A DNA stretch of 64,000 nt from Favolaschia claudopus (taxonomy: Eukaryota > Basidiomycota > Agaricomycetes > Agaricales > Mycenaceae): assembly GCA_037176885.1 (NCBI GenBank), contig JAWWNJ010000011.1, positions 1,364,001 to 1,428,000 of the forward strand. Reading direction: 5' to 3'. The position numbers were made by a program, and so were the translations under genes. A model generated the notes under the pieces. The model did not search any database, was not told where the DNA came from, and saw nothing but the letters and a program-made list of their open reading frames with translations. This document shows, in pieces, positions 33,235 through 43,873 of the stretch (positions within the stretch are counted from its first letter, which is position 1; each line of letters starts with the position of its first letter).

Positions 33235-36077
33235 TCACTTGGGGGGAATGATTGCCTGTGCCTTGTCTTTCAGCACGGATGGATAGCTATTCATCAAATG
33301 CGCAAGTGCACGCAGGTCCTCCTGATCTAAAAGGGCAATCGTAACTTTCGGTGCAGCCTTGATACCGAAGGATTTCACGGTTTTGAATCTAACACAGAGA
33401 TTACCATGTCAGCATACGCGTCCTTTCTCGACACAGAAAAGGGAATGAAAACGTACAGCTTATCGCCAAGCTGCTGCTTCTGCACCTGGGCAGGCTTGTC
33501 TAACAACCCATCAATGAACTCATCTGTCGCCTGCACCACCAACGGATCGGCCTTGGGCAACGGCAACCCCGTCGCGCTCGTCGATGTCGCCAGCCGTATG
33601 ATCTCTGCCGCAGGCAACCTGGCTAGGCTGGCTATCGTATGACCCCCGGCTGAAGGCGTCGTCGGCGTAGGCGAAGCCGTCGCACTCGGCCCTCTCGAGC
33701 TCAACTCAGGCGTCTGTGGCGAAGACGTCTTACTGCTCCCCCCACCCAAAGTCGGGCACCGCAATCTTCTTCGCCTGTGGTGTAATCGGCACAGGCTGTA
33801 TGGTCTCAGCCTCACCCGCCACCTCATCGTCGCTGCTATCCAACACCAGCTTCGCATCGGCAAGCTTGGCGCGCAGAATCTCGACATTGAAGAGACCACA
33901 TTGCGCGCTCACGCTTCGGTAAGCTCATTAGAAGATCCGTAAGCTCGTTCTGTCGCGACGTCTCGAGCTTGCAGATGGCAGCCTGGATGCGCTCGCGTTC
34001 AGGAAACCGGCGGAACGGAGCCGGATGGAGACGAGGTACGCGGTGGCGTCGAAAGCGAGGCGTTGACCGAGATGGGTGTGCTCGGGTGCTCAGGCGCACT
34101 GGCTGTCGCATTCAAAGCGTTCGGGTCGAGGAGGCGTGAATCTTGCGACGCAGATGGGGACGGGGCGATTTTCGTGGTGAGTTATCTTTCGAAGGTCGCA
34201 GGGGACTGTCGGATGGTGTTCACCTGCTCGGTGAGTTTGGCAGGGTCTTCGATACACTGTACCACATCTTGCAGCGAGATATGGACGAGCGAGTCAACAA
34301 CAGAGTCGAGCTCATCGTTGGGGACAAGACCCATGGTTTTCACGCGGCGACTCAGCTCGCCAGTGAGGACCTCCGTGCGCACAACAGGTGACAGCGAGTA
34401 GAGATCATCGTAACGCATAGGCAGATTGAGAGTGCCCGCGAGAGCGGCCTATGAAACGCCAATGATGAATCAGCTATACAACGACATGAAAAGAGAATGA
34501 GAATATTTACATTGTAGTAGCTCCCAGATCCTCGTCGTCCACGATCTGGTCGCTCGTACTGGGCCTGAACAGGCGAACCCAAAGCGGAGCTGTGATGACG
34601 CGGGCTCCATCCCGCCATGCTCTCACCGCCCTCACTTGCTGTCGGACTCGTCGCGCCGCTGGAGTTTCTCGGGTGGCCATTGTGTCCACCGAATCGTTGG
34701 GCGAGCTTTTCTTGTCGGAGCTGCTTGGGCTCATGCAATCTAACTACAACCTGTTTCGTCCCCAATAGCACACCGTTCATCGCGTGCAGTGCGGCCGACG
34801 CTACAATATGTTAAAGCGTTATAGTGGAATGGACGAGAAGTAGTATACCCTGATCCGGAGTTTGGTACGACACAAATCCAAAGCCGCGACTCTCCCCGTT
34901 CTCGTTCCGCATGACACGAGCACTATGGGAAGATTAAGCGCGCACTCCGCTGTGGGACGTGTATAATGTACCTAACGATTTGACCAAACTGTTTGTAGAA
35001 TTTAGTTCACGTCCCGTCAGTGACGAACAAACATTTGCATACCTGGCGGAAATGTGAGAACAGGCCATTCGAATCAATATCCGGGTCGAGGTTCTACGGT
35101 GCTTCAGTGAAGATGTCGCGCACCAAGACACAACGAACGAACCTTGCAAAACAGATTGCACGGGTCGATCAGTCCACTGTGACTGCCGGATCCCGGACCC
35201 ACAAGCGGTGCCAACTGAACCTGTTGCCCAGGACCATGCACGAAGCTCGCAACCGGTTGGACAGGCGATCTATACGGGCTTCCGCGGGGAGGAGAATACT
35301 TTGTGGAAGCAATCCTTTTGTCACCTCGCAGAAAAATGAGATAGTACGACATACCTGAGACGCCGGTGGAGGCGAGGAGTAGCCATACATCGACCCGGAG
35401 GGAACAAATGACGGGGCGCTGGTATTGAACTCGCTGTGGCTTCCACTAGTGGAACGACGAGGCTGATAGACCTGTACCGCGATATTTTGACCTTGAACGT
35501 CGGCACAGTGCATCGCCTCTTCGGCCTGTTGAGCATCGTCTTCATTCCAGAACTCCACCATGCCAGTGTCTACGCCAAAGTGTGTGGGGGCGCGTGCGGA
35601 CGCAAGGGCGCCGAAGGGACGGAATATATCGTACAACTGAGAGTCATTAAAGCCAGATGGAAGATGCTTGACCAATCTGGGAAGCGCGGATGGGGGTGGC
35701 AAGGGTGTGGGCGGATTTGCGGGAGGGTAGGGTGATAGCACGAGCGGCACGGGAGGAATCAGACCAGGTAGAGGTCTTGATTGCAGAGTCGCGAGGGCTT
35801 TCTCCGCTGCGCAAAATAATCAGACATGCGCCTCGAAAAATCATAAACACGCACCTTTTTCGAGGAATTTGAACTCGATTGTGCCATTCAAAGGGTTATT
35901 TGAGCCATCACGGGTAATCGAGGGTCGGAAAGGACCACAAGTGACGAAAGCCAAAGCTAGGTTTTCATCGGTGACATAAGGTGGGAGGTTGGAGATGTAT
36001 AATAGCGGGTCGTGGAGAATGGGGTGGGGGTGAGGGCCGTACTGCTCAGAGTCTTGTGGCTGGTATTCTGATTCCAT
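33235..36077 (-). CDS. RRM4: Rrm4-like RNA-binding protein (3 RRM + MLLE)
   Basis: Candidate counterpart of Ustilago Rrm4, which carries mRNAs on moving endosomes along microtubules. Three RRMs are seen: LLYISNLPPYVTDENLA (RRM1), RLVKHLPSGFNDSQLYDIF with GMVEFWNEDDAQQAEEA (RRM2), and LIDPCNLFCKNLDPDID with ESRGFGFVSYQTPDQASAA (RRM3). After a Ser/Gly-rich linker come two MLLE-like helical regions and a C-terminal MLLE domain (LGDKLFKTVKSFGIKAAPKV... DQEDLRALAHLM) that would bind a PAM2-type partner such as Upa1. Several introns. The coding frame of the MLLE region is broken by apparent +1 changes at 33738-33743, 33896-33897 and 34002-34003 and one in-frame stop near 34182. These adjoin the similar lesions in the neighbouring gene, so a consensus error is the likelier cause. 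Confidence 0.85.
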
Positions 36078-38797
36078 CGCGATGGTGAGATACTACAGCA
36101 GCCAGAGCAAAGCCTAGAGGTCTACAAAGCTGAGTTAGCTATCGGTGAGGATGGGGGGGAGGAGACAAGGGGCAGCAGGCACACCTGCGGGGGAGCAGCC
36201 TGAGATCAGGGTACAGAAAAAGTTAAAGCCCTGAAGATTATGTAATCTGATCTCGCCTATTCATATTTTGCCACGCTCAACTCTTCCCTTGTTCTCCCAC
36301 AAAGACTGCCTTCTTCAATCATCATTCTCTTCAAAACCCTTGAGCTACAATATGCTTGGACGGAACCAAATTTTTCTGCTACGAAATTTCAATATACGCC
36401 ATCCCTTTGTGTCCGTCCCGCTGTTCGTCGTTGCACGCGGAAATTTCAAGTGATCTTCACACCCCGACGTCATTCTTATGAGCCATTGTCTGCCCAGCGT
36501 CCGCCTCAATGAATGTTAAATATTTGCGGCACAATGTTGACGGCTTTGGGTCTACGGATGCATCACACCTGTTGGCCGGCCCACTCTCTTGAGCTCCATC
36601 TCCGCCTGACTGCGTTTCTTAAACGGAATCACGGTCCGCTTGCTGGAAACACGCCCCGCACGCGCCTGTCGCGCACCGGCAGCTCTCTCTCTGGCTTTGC
36701 GCCAGGTGGCCGCATGGCCGGGTGTCGAAGATCAAGTCACTTCCCAAGCGCGACGGCCCGTATTCCAACGACTTTGACGCGAGGGAAAACGGATGCAGCG
36801 GCGGGTTGTCGACCGGTCACGGCAGCCATGAATCGACCATGTTATGTGCAACGACAAGGACTTCATGAGGAGCGGTCGCGTGCATCGTTCCCTGCCTGTT
36901 TACACGCTAGGATATCACGCCATGTATCACAGATGAAATGATTTCGCATTTGGTTATACGTGAAGGATTGGACTACTTATGAGACGAGCGGGCGATGGAC
37001 AAGGAGTTTCGTGGGCGGTATCGTTCGACGGCGGATGCAAGCGGGTTTGATGAATTGTGAGCGTGGGGATTGTTTTGATGCGAAGCAAGGACAGCACAAC
37101 TCGCCATGGCCTGATGATTTGATTTGTGAGAGAGCAGTTGGCTTCCATTCCAGTAGAATGAGAAAAAGTGTCGCTTGTCGAGCGACAAAAAATGGTTATG
37201 CTTGTTAGGTAGCCAGCGACGCTGCCAGAGATTGAGGTTTTGAGCCATAAATCACCGGCGACAGTACTGCGAGAATGCCAGAAGACTGACGATTGATGCG
37301 CGTATCACAGGACAAATAGCTACTAGCTAAGTAGCTTGAGCAAAATAGTCGCATGGCAAAGTAAGTGTACGCGGGTGTATGCGTTCATGTCGAGGACAAG
37401 GTGCACACAAGTGGTAGAAAGAACCAAGCACCGAAGCAGAAGCAAGTAGCGACAGAAGATGTATGGAACAATGACGGGATAGAATACTCAGCTGCGTCGA
37501 TGACCTTGACACAGACCAATAGTCAATAGCTCGCCGGCAGATATGTCGGCCGCCTTAGGCCGCTCAAACGCTTGATGATACGACGCCACTGGGAAAGACG
37601 CTGTGGTAAGTGTCTGTCAGCATGCGGGAAGAAAAGATGGGAGAGAAGGCAAGGAAAGGGATATAATAGTGGTATGCGAATGAATCAGAGAACCGAATTC
37701 GACAGAGGCAGCTCGACGAATGGGTGAACGCTGCAAGAGCGGACGAACAAACGGAGGCCTTCGGACGGCACTTCCTAATGTTTCGGTTGGAATCGTCATG
37801 TGTGTTGTGCGTATAGTGGACAGGGAGAAAGAGAGAGAGCATAACTCACAACGAGAGAAACGAAAAACCAAGCAAATATGGGTCGTTCGCCGTCTGATAC
37901 ATTCAAGTAAATTGTTTCTGTGATCGACGAATGCGACTGGATCGCCTGAGATGCTATGCAGACTTTTGCGATGGCTGAAGGCAAGGATGTTGACAATACT
38001 AGTGAAAAAATGATGATCGTATATTGAATGGCCGACAAACGGATTGAGGGTGGGCTGGTCGACACGTCGATCAATGCTAAAGAAAATGTGTTGCAAAAAA
38101 TGGCGCACATACTATGATGTTAGCACCCGAAGTCATTCGCGGTGTGTATGTGATGTAACGATGAAGAGAACGTAGTACCTGCTTCCCCTTGTTCAAGATG
38201 GGTAAAGCGTATTCCAAGAAGAGAGTCTGCTGACTCGGAAGCATCATCATCCGCAAAGAGACAAAACCCCAGTCAAAAAAAGGGTTGCCCATTCCGGGAG
38301 ACATTTCCAAGATCGTCGTCCACGCCGGCCTTTACAGAGTGAAGGTGCCTCCTCGCGTCCCAACGCTATCCACAGCCAGTCTACCTACAAGAAAGCGAAA
38401 CCGTACAGTGCGTCGAAGTCTTCGACCTTTGAAGAGTTCAGGTCTTGAAGCCTTGCAAGCGTCGAGGGACTGTTCTTCGCCTTCCGAGACATTTCTCCGC
38501 ATTGTTGCAGGGGAGATTCTGAGCGTAAGGAGGTCAAGGCGGGATCAAGGCGACTGACACTGTTGAAAAATCTGCTGGCAGAAATTGGTATGTATTCCGG
38601 ATCAAACACGATCATGTGATTGTTCCACGGTTATTCACGTCTTCGTTTTCTCTAAAGTGGTTCTTTCCACAAGGAGCGAATTATCTATTATGCAAGAATA
38701 GAGGTAACAAACTATGCACAGAGAACAGACACAGCATGAGATGAATGAGAAAAATGAAGTGTCAGAGTGTCAGAGTGTCAAAGCATCATGTCTATCG
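36078..38797. other. Long intergenic region, no gene supported
   Basis: About 2.7 kb between the 5' end of the Rrm4-like gene and the 3' end of the phosphate transporter. Open frames are short, overlapping and without domains; the longest is 163 codons (38108-37617, -). A 76-codon frame at 38615-38385 (-) is not recognised. T/A-rich tracts occur. It could hold long UTRs or a non-coding RNA; nothing in the sequence proves this. Confidence 0.4.
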
Positions 38798-41272
38798 TTA
38801 TACGCGTTTTCCAACCACGAGGCCGTCCTGAACCTCAAGTTGCGCCATCGGTTTCCGTACAAAGCCTTCTTGGCTCTCGTTAGAAAGCTCTTCTAGTGAC
38901 TGTTGTTTCGTCTCGGGCACAAGAAGTGTCGAGAAGATACCCGTGAGCATGAAGAATGCGAGGATCTCGAGACTGGAGGAATCATGTTAGGTCTTCACGA
39001 CAGAAAGGGAAAACAAAAGAGTAGAACTTACATGTGAGGGATGAATTTGTTGGTGCCACCCTGTCAAAATTAATCAGCCATGAGTCGAGGAACATATCAT
39101 GAGCGATGGACATACAATGTTGACCATGCGTGAAAAGCCGACTTGGGCAACGATGGCACCGAGCTTCCCGCTGGCAGCGGAGATACCGTGACCGGTGGAA
39201 CGATACCGTGTAGGGAAGACCTCGCCTGTGATAAAAACGTGAGCGTCAAAACACTACCGCATCAGCAAAACCTGCCTGGGATAATGAAAGTGGTCGTGTT
39301 GGGGCCGAAATTTTGGAAGAAATTGGTGAGGGCGTATAAGAAGACAAAGGCATTTTTGCCTCCAGTGGACGCCGTAAGTTTATCATAGGCGAAGCCCATA
39401 ATGACGAATCTGCTTTTGGCTTAGTACATATGGTGGAAGGTAAGGGAAGTGACGAACGTGGTGGTGAGGACACAGAAGCCCATGAGTTGGATGGGCTTGC
39501 GACCCCAGCTGTCGATGAACAGGAACGACACCCAGTATCCTGAATTGCTGTGGTAAGTCTCTACCTCGACCCTCAAGAATGATTAAAACTGACCGGGAAT
39601 GAGACCAGCGACGGAAAGAATCAAGTTGCCCACACCTAGTCGTAGTTTATTAGCACACACTTGCTTTAAGTAGAAGAAATCCGACTCACAAACGTTGTGC
39701 AACGACTCGTATACTCCAAGAGTACCAGGGGCGGGCGAGCTACCGAACCCGATGGCCTGGAGAATGATGGACGAGTTGAGGCCGAGCCCGTAGAAGGCAA
39801 TCTGTTGAATGAACATGTTAGGATTGTAGCGAAGAACGTCAGGAAAGGTTACTCGCGTCCAACGCAAACCAGCTGTAAGCAGCACCGAAGAGGACCTTTC
39901 CGTTCTCCCACTTGCCAAAGTAAGCACGGAAATCGGCCCATGAAGCTCGGGGGGCCTCGGCGCGTTGAACGACGGCGTCGGGATCCCGGTTGAAGGTTCC
40001 TGTTCAACTTGTGTTAACTTGATAAAGTTGAGCGGAAGAGATTACAAGTCACCTGTGGTCAGAACGCCGTTGATATCGTCGGTAGCTTGAATGATGTTGC
40101 GTTCAATGTCCATGGTGAAACGGGGGGTCTCGGGAATAGTAAGACGGAAGTAAAGGGCAACGATCCCGGGAATGCATCCTATGTGACGGAATTATTACAT
40201 TTCGCAAATAGAGAGAATATTGTGCTACATACCGAGACCGATGACAATTCGCCACATGTAGTCGATGTGATTGAGATGATTGACGTCGGGGTCGTTAATA
40301 ATCTTGTTCTTGAAAGCGACGGTGACGATGAAGGAAATCAAGACTGCAGCAAAGTTGCCCCAGCCTTGGGAGGCGAAAACGGCGGTCATCATTCTGCCTC
40401 TTATCCGAGTGGAAGCAAACTCGGATGAGATGGTGGCACTAAGGGGATAGTCTCCACCGATTCCTATACCCATCTGTTTTGTTGTCGGTTAATAGGTGTT
40501 CGTACAAATGCAAGAGATGAATACTCACCAAGAAACGCCAAACAACGAGGACGCCGATAATGCTGACGGCGTGATTGCCAGAAGAAAGTGCTTGCGCGAA
40601 AGTACCGACGATGATAATCTGAGGTTGTGTTGAACATCAAAGATAATGAACTGAGATAAAGAATTCGTACCATGAGCTCGACTCCGTACATTCTTTTACG
40701 ACCGAGAACATCAGCCAGCCAGCCAAAAAGCAATTGACCGACAAGAGTGCCAACGGGTGTTGCGACCTTAACACCAAGATCCTGGTTGACGTTCAATTTT
40801 GCAGCCTTACCGGGGGTCTCTACAATATCCTATCGTCAGCAAACAAAGGTCAGATTCAACAGCGTAACATGAACACTGACGATGGCCATAAACGTAGCCA
40901 ATCATGGTCGCGGCAATATTGATGGCGAAAATATCATAGCTGGTTTGTTTTTAGCTCCAGAATTCGAAGAAGCCACTGAAGACGACATACGCATCGGTGA
41001 AGAAGCCGACACCTTGTCAAAAAAGCTTGAGTGATGCAGCACCCGGAACGTTCCAATAATACATACCGGCAACTGAAATGAAGGGATGAGTTGGTCGAAC
41101 ATTGGGCTTGGGGGCTTGGGGGCCAAGCAAACGACTCACCCATGCAGACCTTGACGTGGAACCAGGAGAATTGAGCATTGTCGACCTCAGCGAGGGCTGC
41201 ACGACGACGCTCATCAAGTGCATAGTGAGCATCTACACCTTTGGCGAGGGAGGGGTCAGAGTTGTCTGCCAT
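38798..41272 (-). CDS. PHO84: High-affinity phosphate:H+ symporter, PHO84 type
   Basis: Plasma-membrane phosphate/proton symporter of the major facilitator superfamily. The N-terminus starts [12 protein letters not shown] and leads to [18 protein letters not shown], the family signature in the first membrane segment. Then come [42 protein letters not shown] (family motif GGDYPLSA), [23 protein letters not shown] before the central loop, the second-half [60 protein letters not shown], and the C-terminal [15 protein letters not shown]. The stop at 38798 ends the reading VVGKRV. About a dozen short introns. A TATA-like TTTATATA lies about 50 bp upstream of the ATG. Expression is probably phosphate-controlled, though no specific site was identified. 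Confidence 0.96.
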
Positions 41273-41701
41273 CGCGGTAGAAGAAAGAAAGGTGCGAATG
41301 AGCCAAGAAATTCAAGCTAGCCCTATATAAATTTCATTTGTGAGCATGCGGTAGATCCATACAGGTACAAACTCATCTGATTCTCTGTCCAGAAACGCCC
41401 GAGTTCCGCTTGCGCGCCCCGACTCAGGTTGAACGAACTGAACAGCCATGACGGATGTAATGAAGTGGGTCCAACGTTCGTGATCGTAGGAACGCGATTG
41501 GCTCCTGCTCTCCTAAAGAGGAAGGAGGGCTGTCAAATGCCATAAACGTTCGATGATTGACAGGAGGCGGTGCCCCGCCAAGAATCCAAGAATTTTGAAA
41601 GGCACCGTATTTCTCACGATGTCCACCTTCCGCGACCTCCACAAACAACTCAACTACGGACCGAAAAACGGAGTTTCGAGGTGCCTGGGCCGTGATAGCA
41701 C
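41273..41701. other. Divergent promoter region
   Basis: Lies between the phosphate transporter (-) and the LYR protein (+). A TATATAAA-like element is at about 41324-41331. No other gene seen. Confidence 0.45.
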
Positions 41702-42118
41702 ATGGACTACCGGCGTCGCTCCATTGCGATCTACAAGGAGTTGCATCGTTTAGGCAGAGACCACGACCCCGCGTCAGTCTCTCGCTCAGGCTTCCATATC
41801 TTCTGTCTCAATAGATTTACCTATATCTCAGCTACAACTTCCACTCAAAACTACGACGCTTCTTTGAGCGTATGTTCATTAATTTCCTTTCGGACATCTC
41901 CTTTGATAATTATCCTGGGAAGGGAACCGAGACCTAACAGACCCCGCAGAAATCGAGCGGGCTTTTCAGATGTGCGAATACATCAAGCAGGGTATGTTTA
42001 GAAACTTGGATTTCTTATTTCTTCTATCCTCGACGCCTAATCAACTCAAGAAACGCTGTCTCTGTACTCTCTACGCAAGTACCGCCATCTCAGACGCGTC
42101 TATCCCCCTACCAGTTAA
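41702..42118 (+). CDS. LYR-motif protein, LYRM5/ETFRF1-like
   Basis: Small mitochondrial LYR (complex 1 LYR) protein. Four exons, 41702-41772, 41832-41869, 41923-41991 and 42051-42118, with introns of 59, 53 and 59 bp, join in frame to 81 residues. The motif near the N-terminus reads AIYKELHRLGRDHDP, a variant of L-Y-R. It is followed by YNFHSKLRRFFERNRDLTDP and the C-terminal helix ETLSLYSLRKYRHLRRVYP, which resembles the end of LYRM5/ETFRF1, a regulator of electron transfer flavoprotein. LYR proteins act with acyl-carrier protein in the matrix. The start ATG gives the expected short N-terminus. Exons are 38-71 nt, so no single open frame reveals the gene. The subfamily assignment is moderate; LYR-family membership is fairly sure. 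Confidence 0.82.
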
Positions 42119-43873
42119 TGCACACGACCTCCGTCAAGGACGCGACTCGGATAAGAATCCACCTCGCCGTGTGGCGTGACGGTCTCGAATTGTACTAGCA
42201 CCACTGTATACGTCGACACTGGTCTCGAGCTGTGGGTTTACCCACAATTTGTTTAGCCAAACAGCTTTTACACGAACTGTATCGATCGCGAAGGGCACGG
42301 CAGAATTAACCGACGCGAGTCAAGCCACGCGAGTATCAAGCTCCAGCCGATAATTCGAATGCCAATTGGATGGACACGGTACAGAGCTGTTGCAGGGGTT
42401 TGGATTCGAATGAGTGCTCCCTCCATACGCGATCCATATGCGCTGCGCCTCCAGACTCCATACAGTAACCTAGACAGCCTGTCTCAGTGGCTGATGAAAC
42501 GGTAGCCGCTAAACCGAATCATCAGCATGGGTTGGCTCAGCCAAGAGCAAGCAATGGGATATTTCCATCGCACGTTGGTGGCCGACATATGCACTCCTAC
42601 CCGTCCTGCACGTTCGGGTTGTCTCAGCGCACGAGAGGAGCAACACACCGACTCACTCTACGAGCCAGCTACGAGCATGGGGACATCGGCCGGAACAATG
42701 ATTTGCCGTCGAGGGAAAGCCGTCGTTTCGCTCTAAATCGGCGTAAAAATGCGCAGGGGCTGAGAAGAGGAACTGTCTGTCATGGTCTCTCAAATATTGT
42801 AGTTCCTGAGGCTCGTGGTCCGCAGAGGAACCATGTCGCAAAACTGTCGCACCAGAAGAGTGCTTCATACGATAGGAGACGGCCTTTCCGATTTTGTGCG
42901 TATGCCGAATGAGTATGCTCTACAACACCAGTCAGAGCACCAGAAGGTATGCACTGGATCGTAGACAACTGTTCGCAACTATGCAGGGTATGAATCCGGG
43001 GTGCTTCTGCTCGGTAGTGCTAATGCTGTCAACGCGACGTTTAGAGTGACTCGCGTTGACATCGACAGCAGTCTCTCAACGGTGCGGGTCAAGATGAGCC
43101 ATTGGTCGGATCGCGAGGCTGAGCCATTCATCGCATTCATTTTCAACGAGACAGGCCACGTCCGAAGCTTGGTCCGGTAGCCGGAAAAGAGAAAGGCACC
43201 ACGTTGAGAGCAGAATTCAAAGAGAGACACACGCAAGAGCAGCGGCACAATGAGAACCAACCGAGAACAATCCACACCGCTCGGGCCTAATTCCAAGTTC
43301 TAGAAGATCAGGGAAAAATCGGAAGCTCATGTAGAACGACCAACTCAAGTCGAGTCGAGGTAGGTCGAGGTTTAGAAGTATTGACAAGAACCGGGCCAGA
43401 TGTAATCAAGAGTATCTGATTTGGTGTCGAGAAAATTGCGGCGACTGAAGAGGGCCCCCGTTCCGGCCGAAAAGCTACCAGGCCGTTCTTCTAAGGATAG
43501 ATATAAGTAGCACTGATTCCAATCTGAAGATTGTTTGCAGACATGACCACTGCGTTGAGGTGGTGGATTTACAAGCCAGTCAAACGCGTCGAGCTGCCAG
43601 AGGAACCAGTAGATTCGAGAATGTGGTGGAAGCAATCAAGAAGCAATTCAAACGAGTATTTGTTGAATACTGGGTCTAAAGCCACTGATGCATAACTTCG
43701 GCAACTCCTTTCCCTCTAGCAAATCTGCTCACTGCTATTCCTTAACTTGATCCCATTCCTCGCTCTTTCTAACGACTTCGTGCCTGGGGCAACCACAATT
43801 AGTCCGTCTCGAAGGCGCGCTGTTTCGCAATTGACCTCGTTTCTTGCACGTCGAGCGTCGCGTTCACCTTCGA
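42119..43873. other. Intergenic, no gene supported
   Basis: About 1.75 kb. A 141-codon frame at 42487-42912 (+) and a 105-codon frame at 43296-42979 (-) have no recognisable domain or splice structure. No repeat seen. Confidence 0.4.

Noticed and set aside
38285..38615. Overlapping frames of 90 (+) and 76 (-) codons
   Set aside because: No family resemblance on either strand and no splice or promoter evidence to choose one.
42487..42912. 141-codon open frame
   Set aside because: Composition rich in Arg/His/Ser without any motif; no homologous block recognised.
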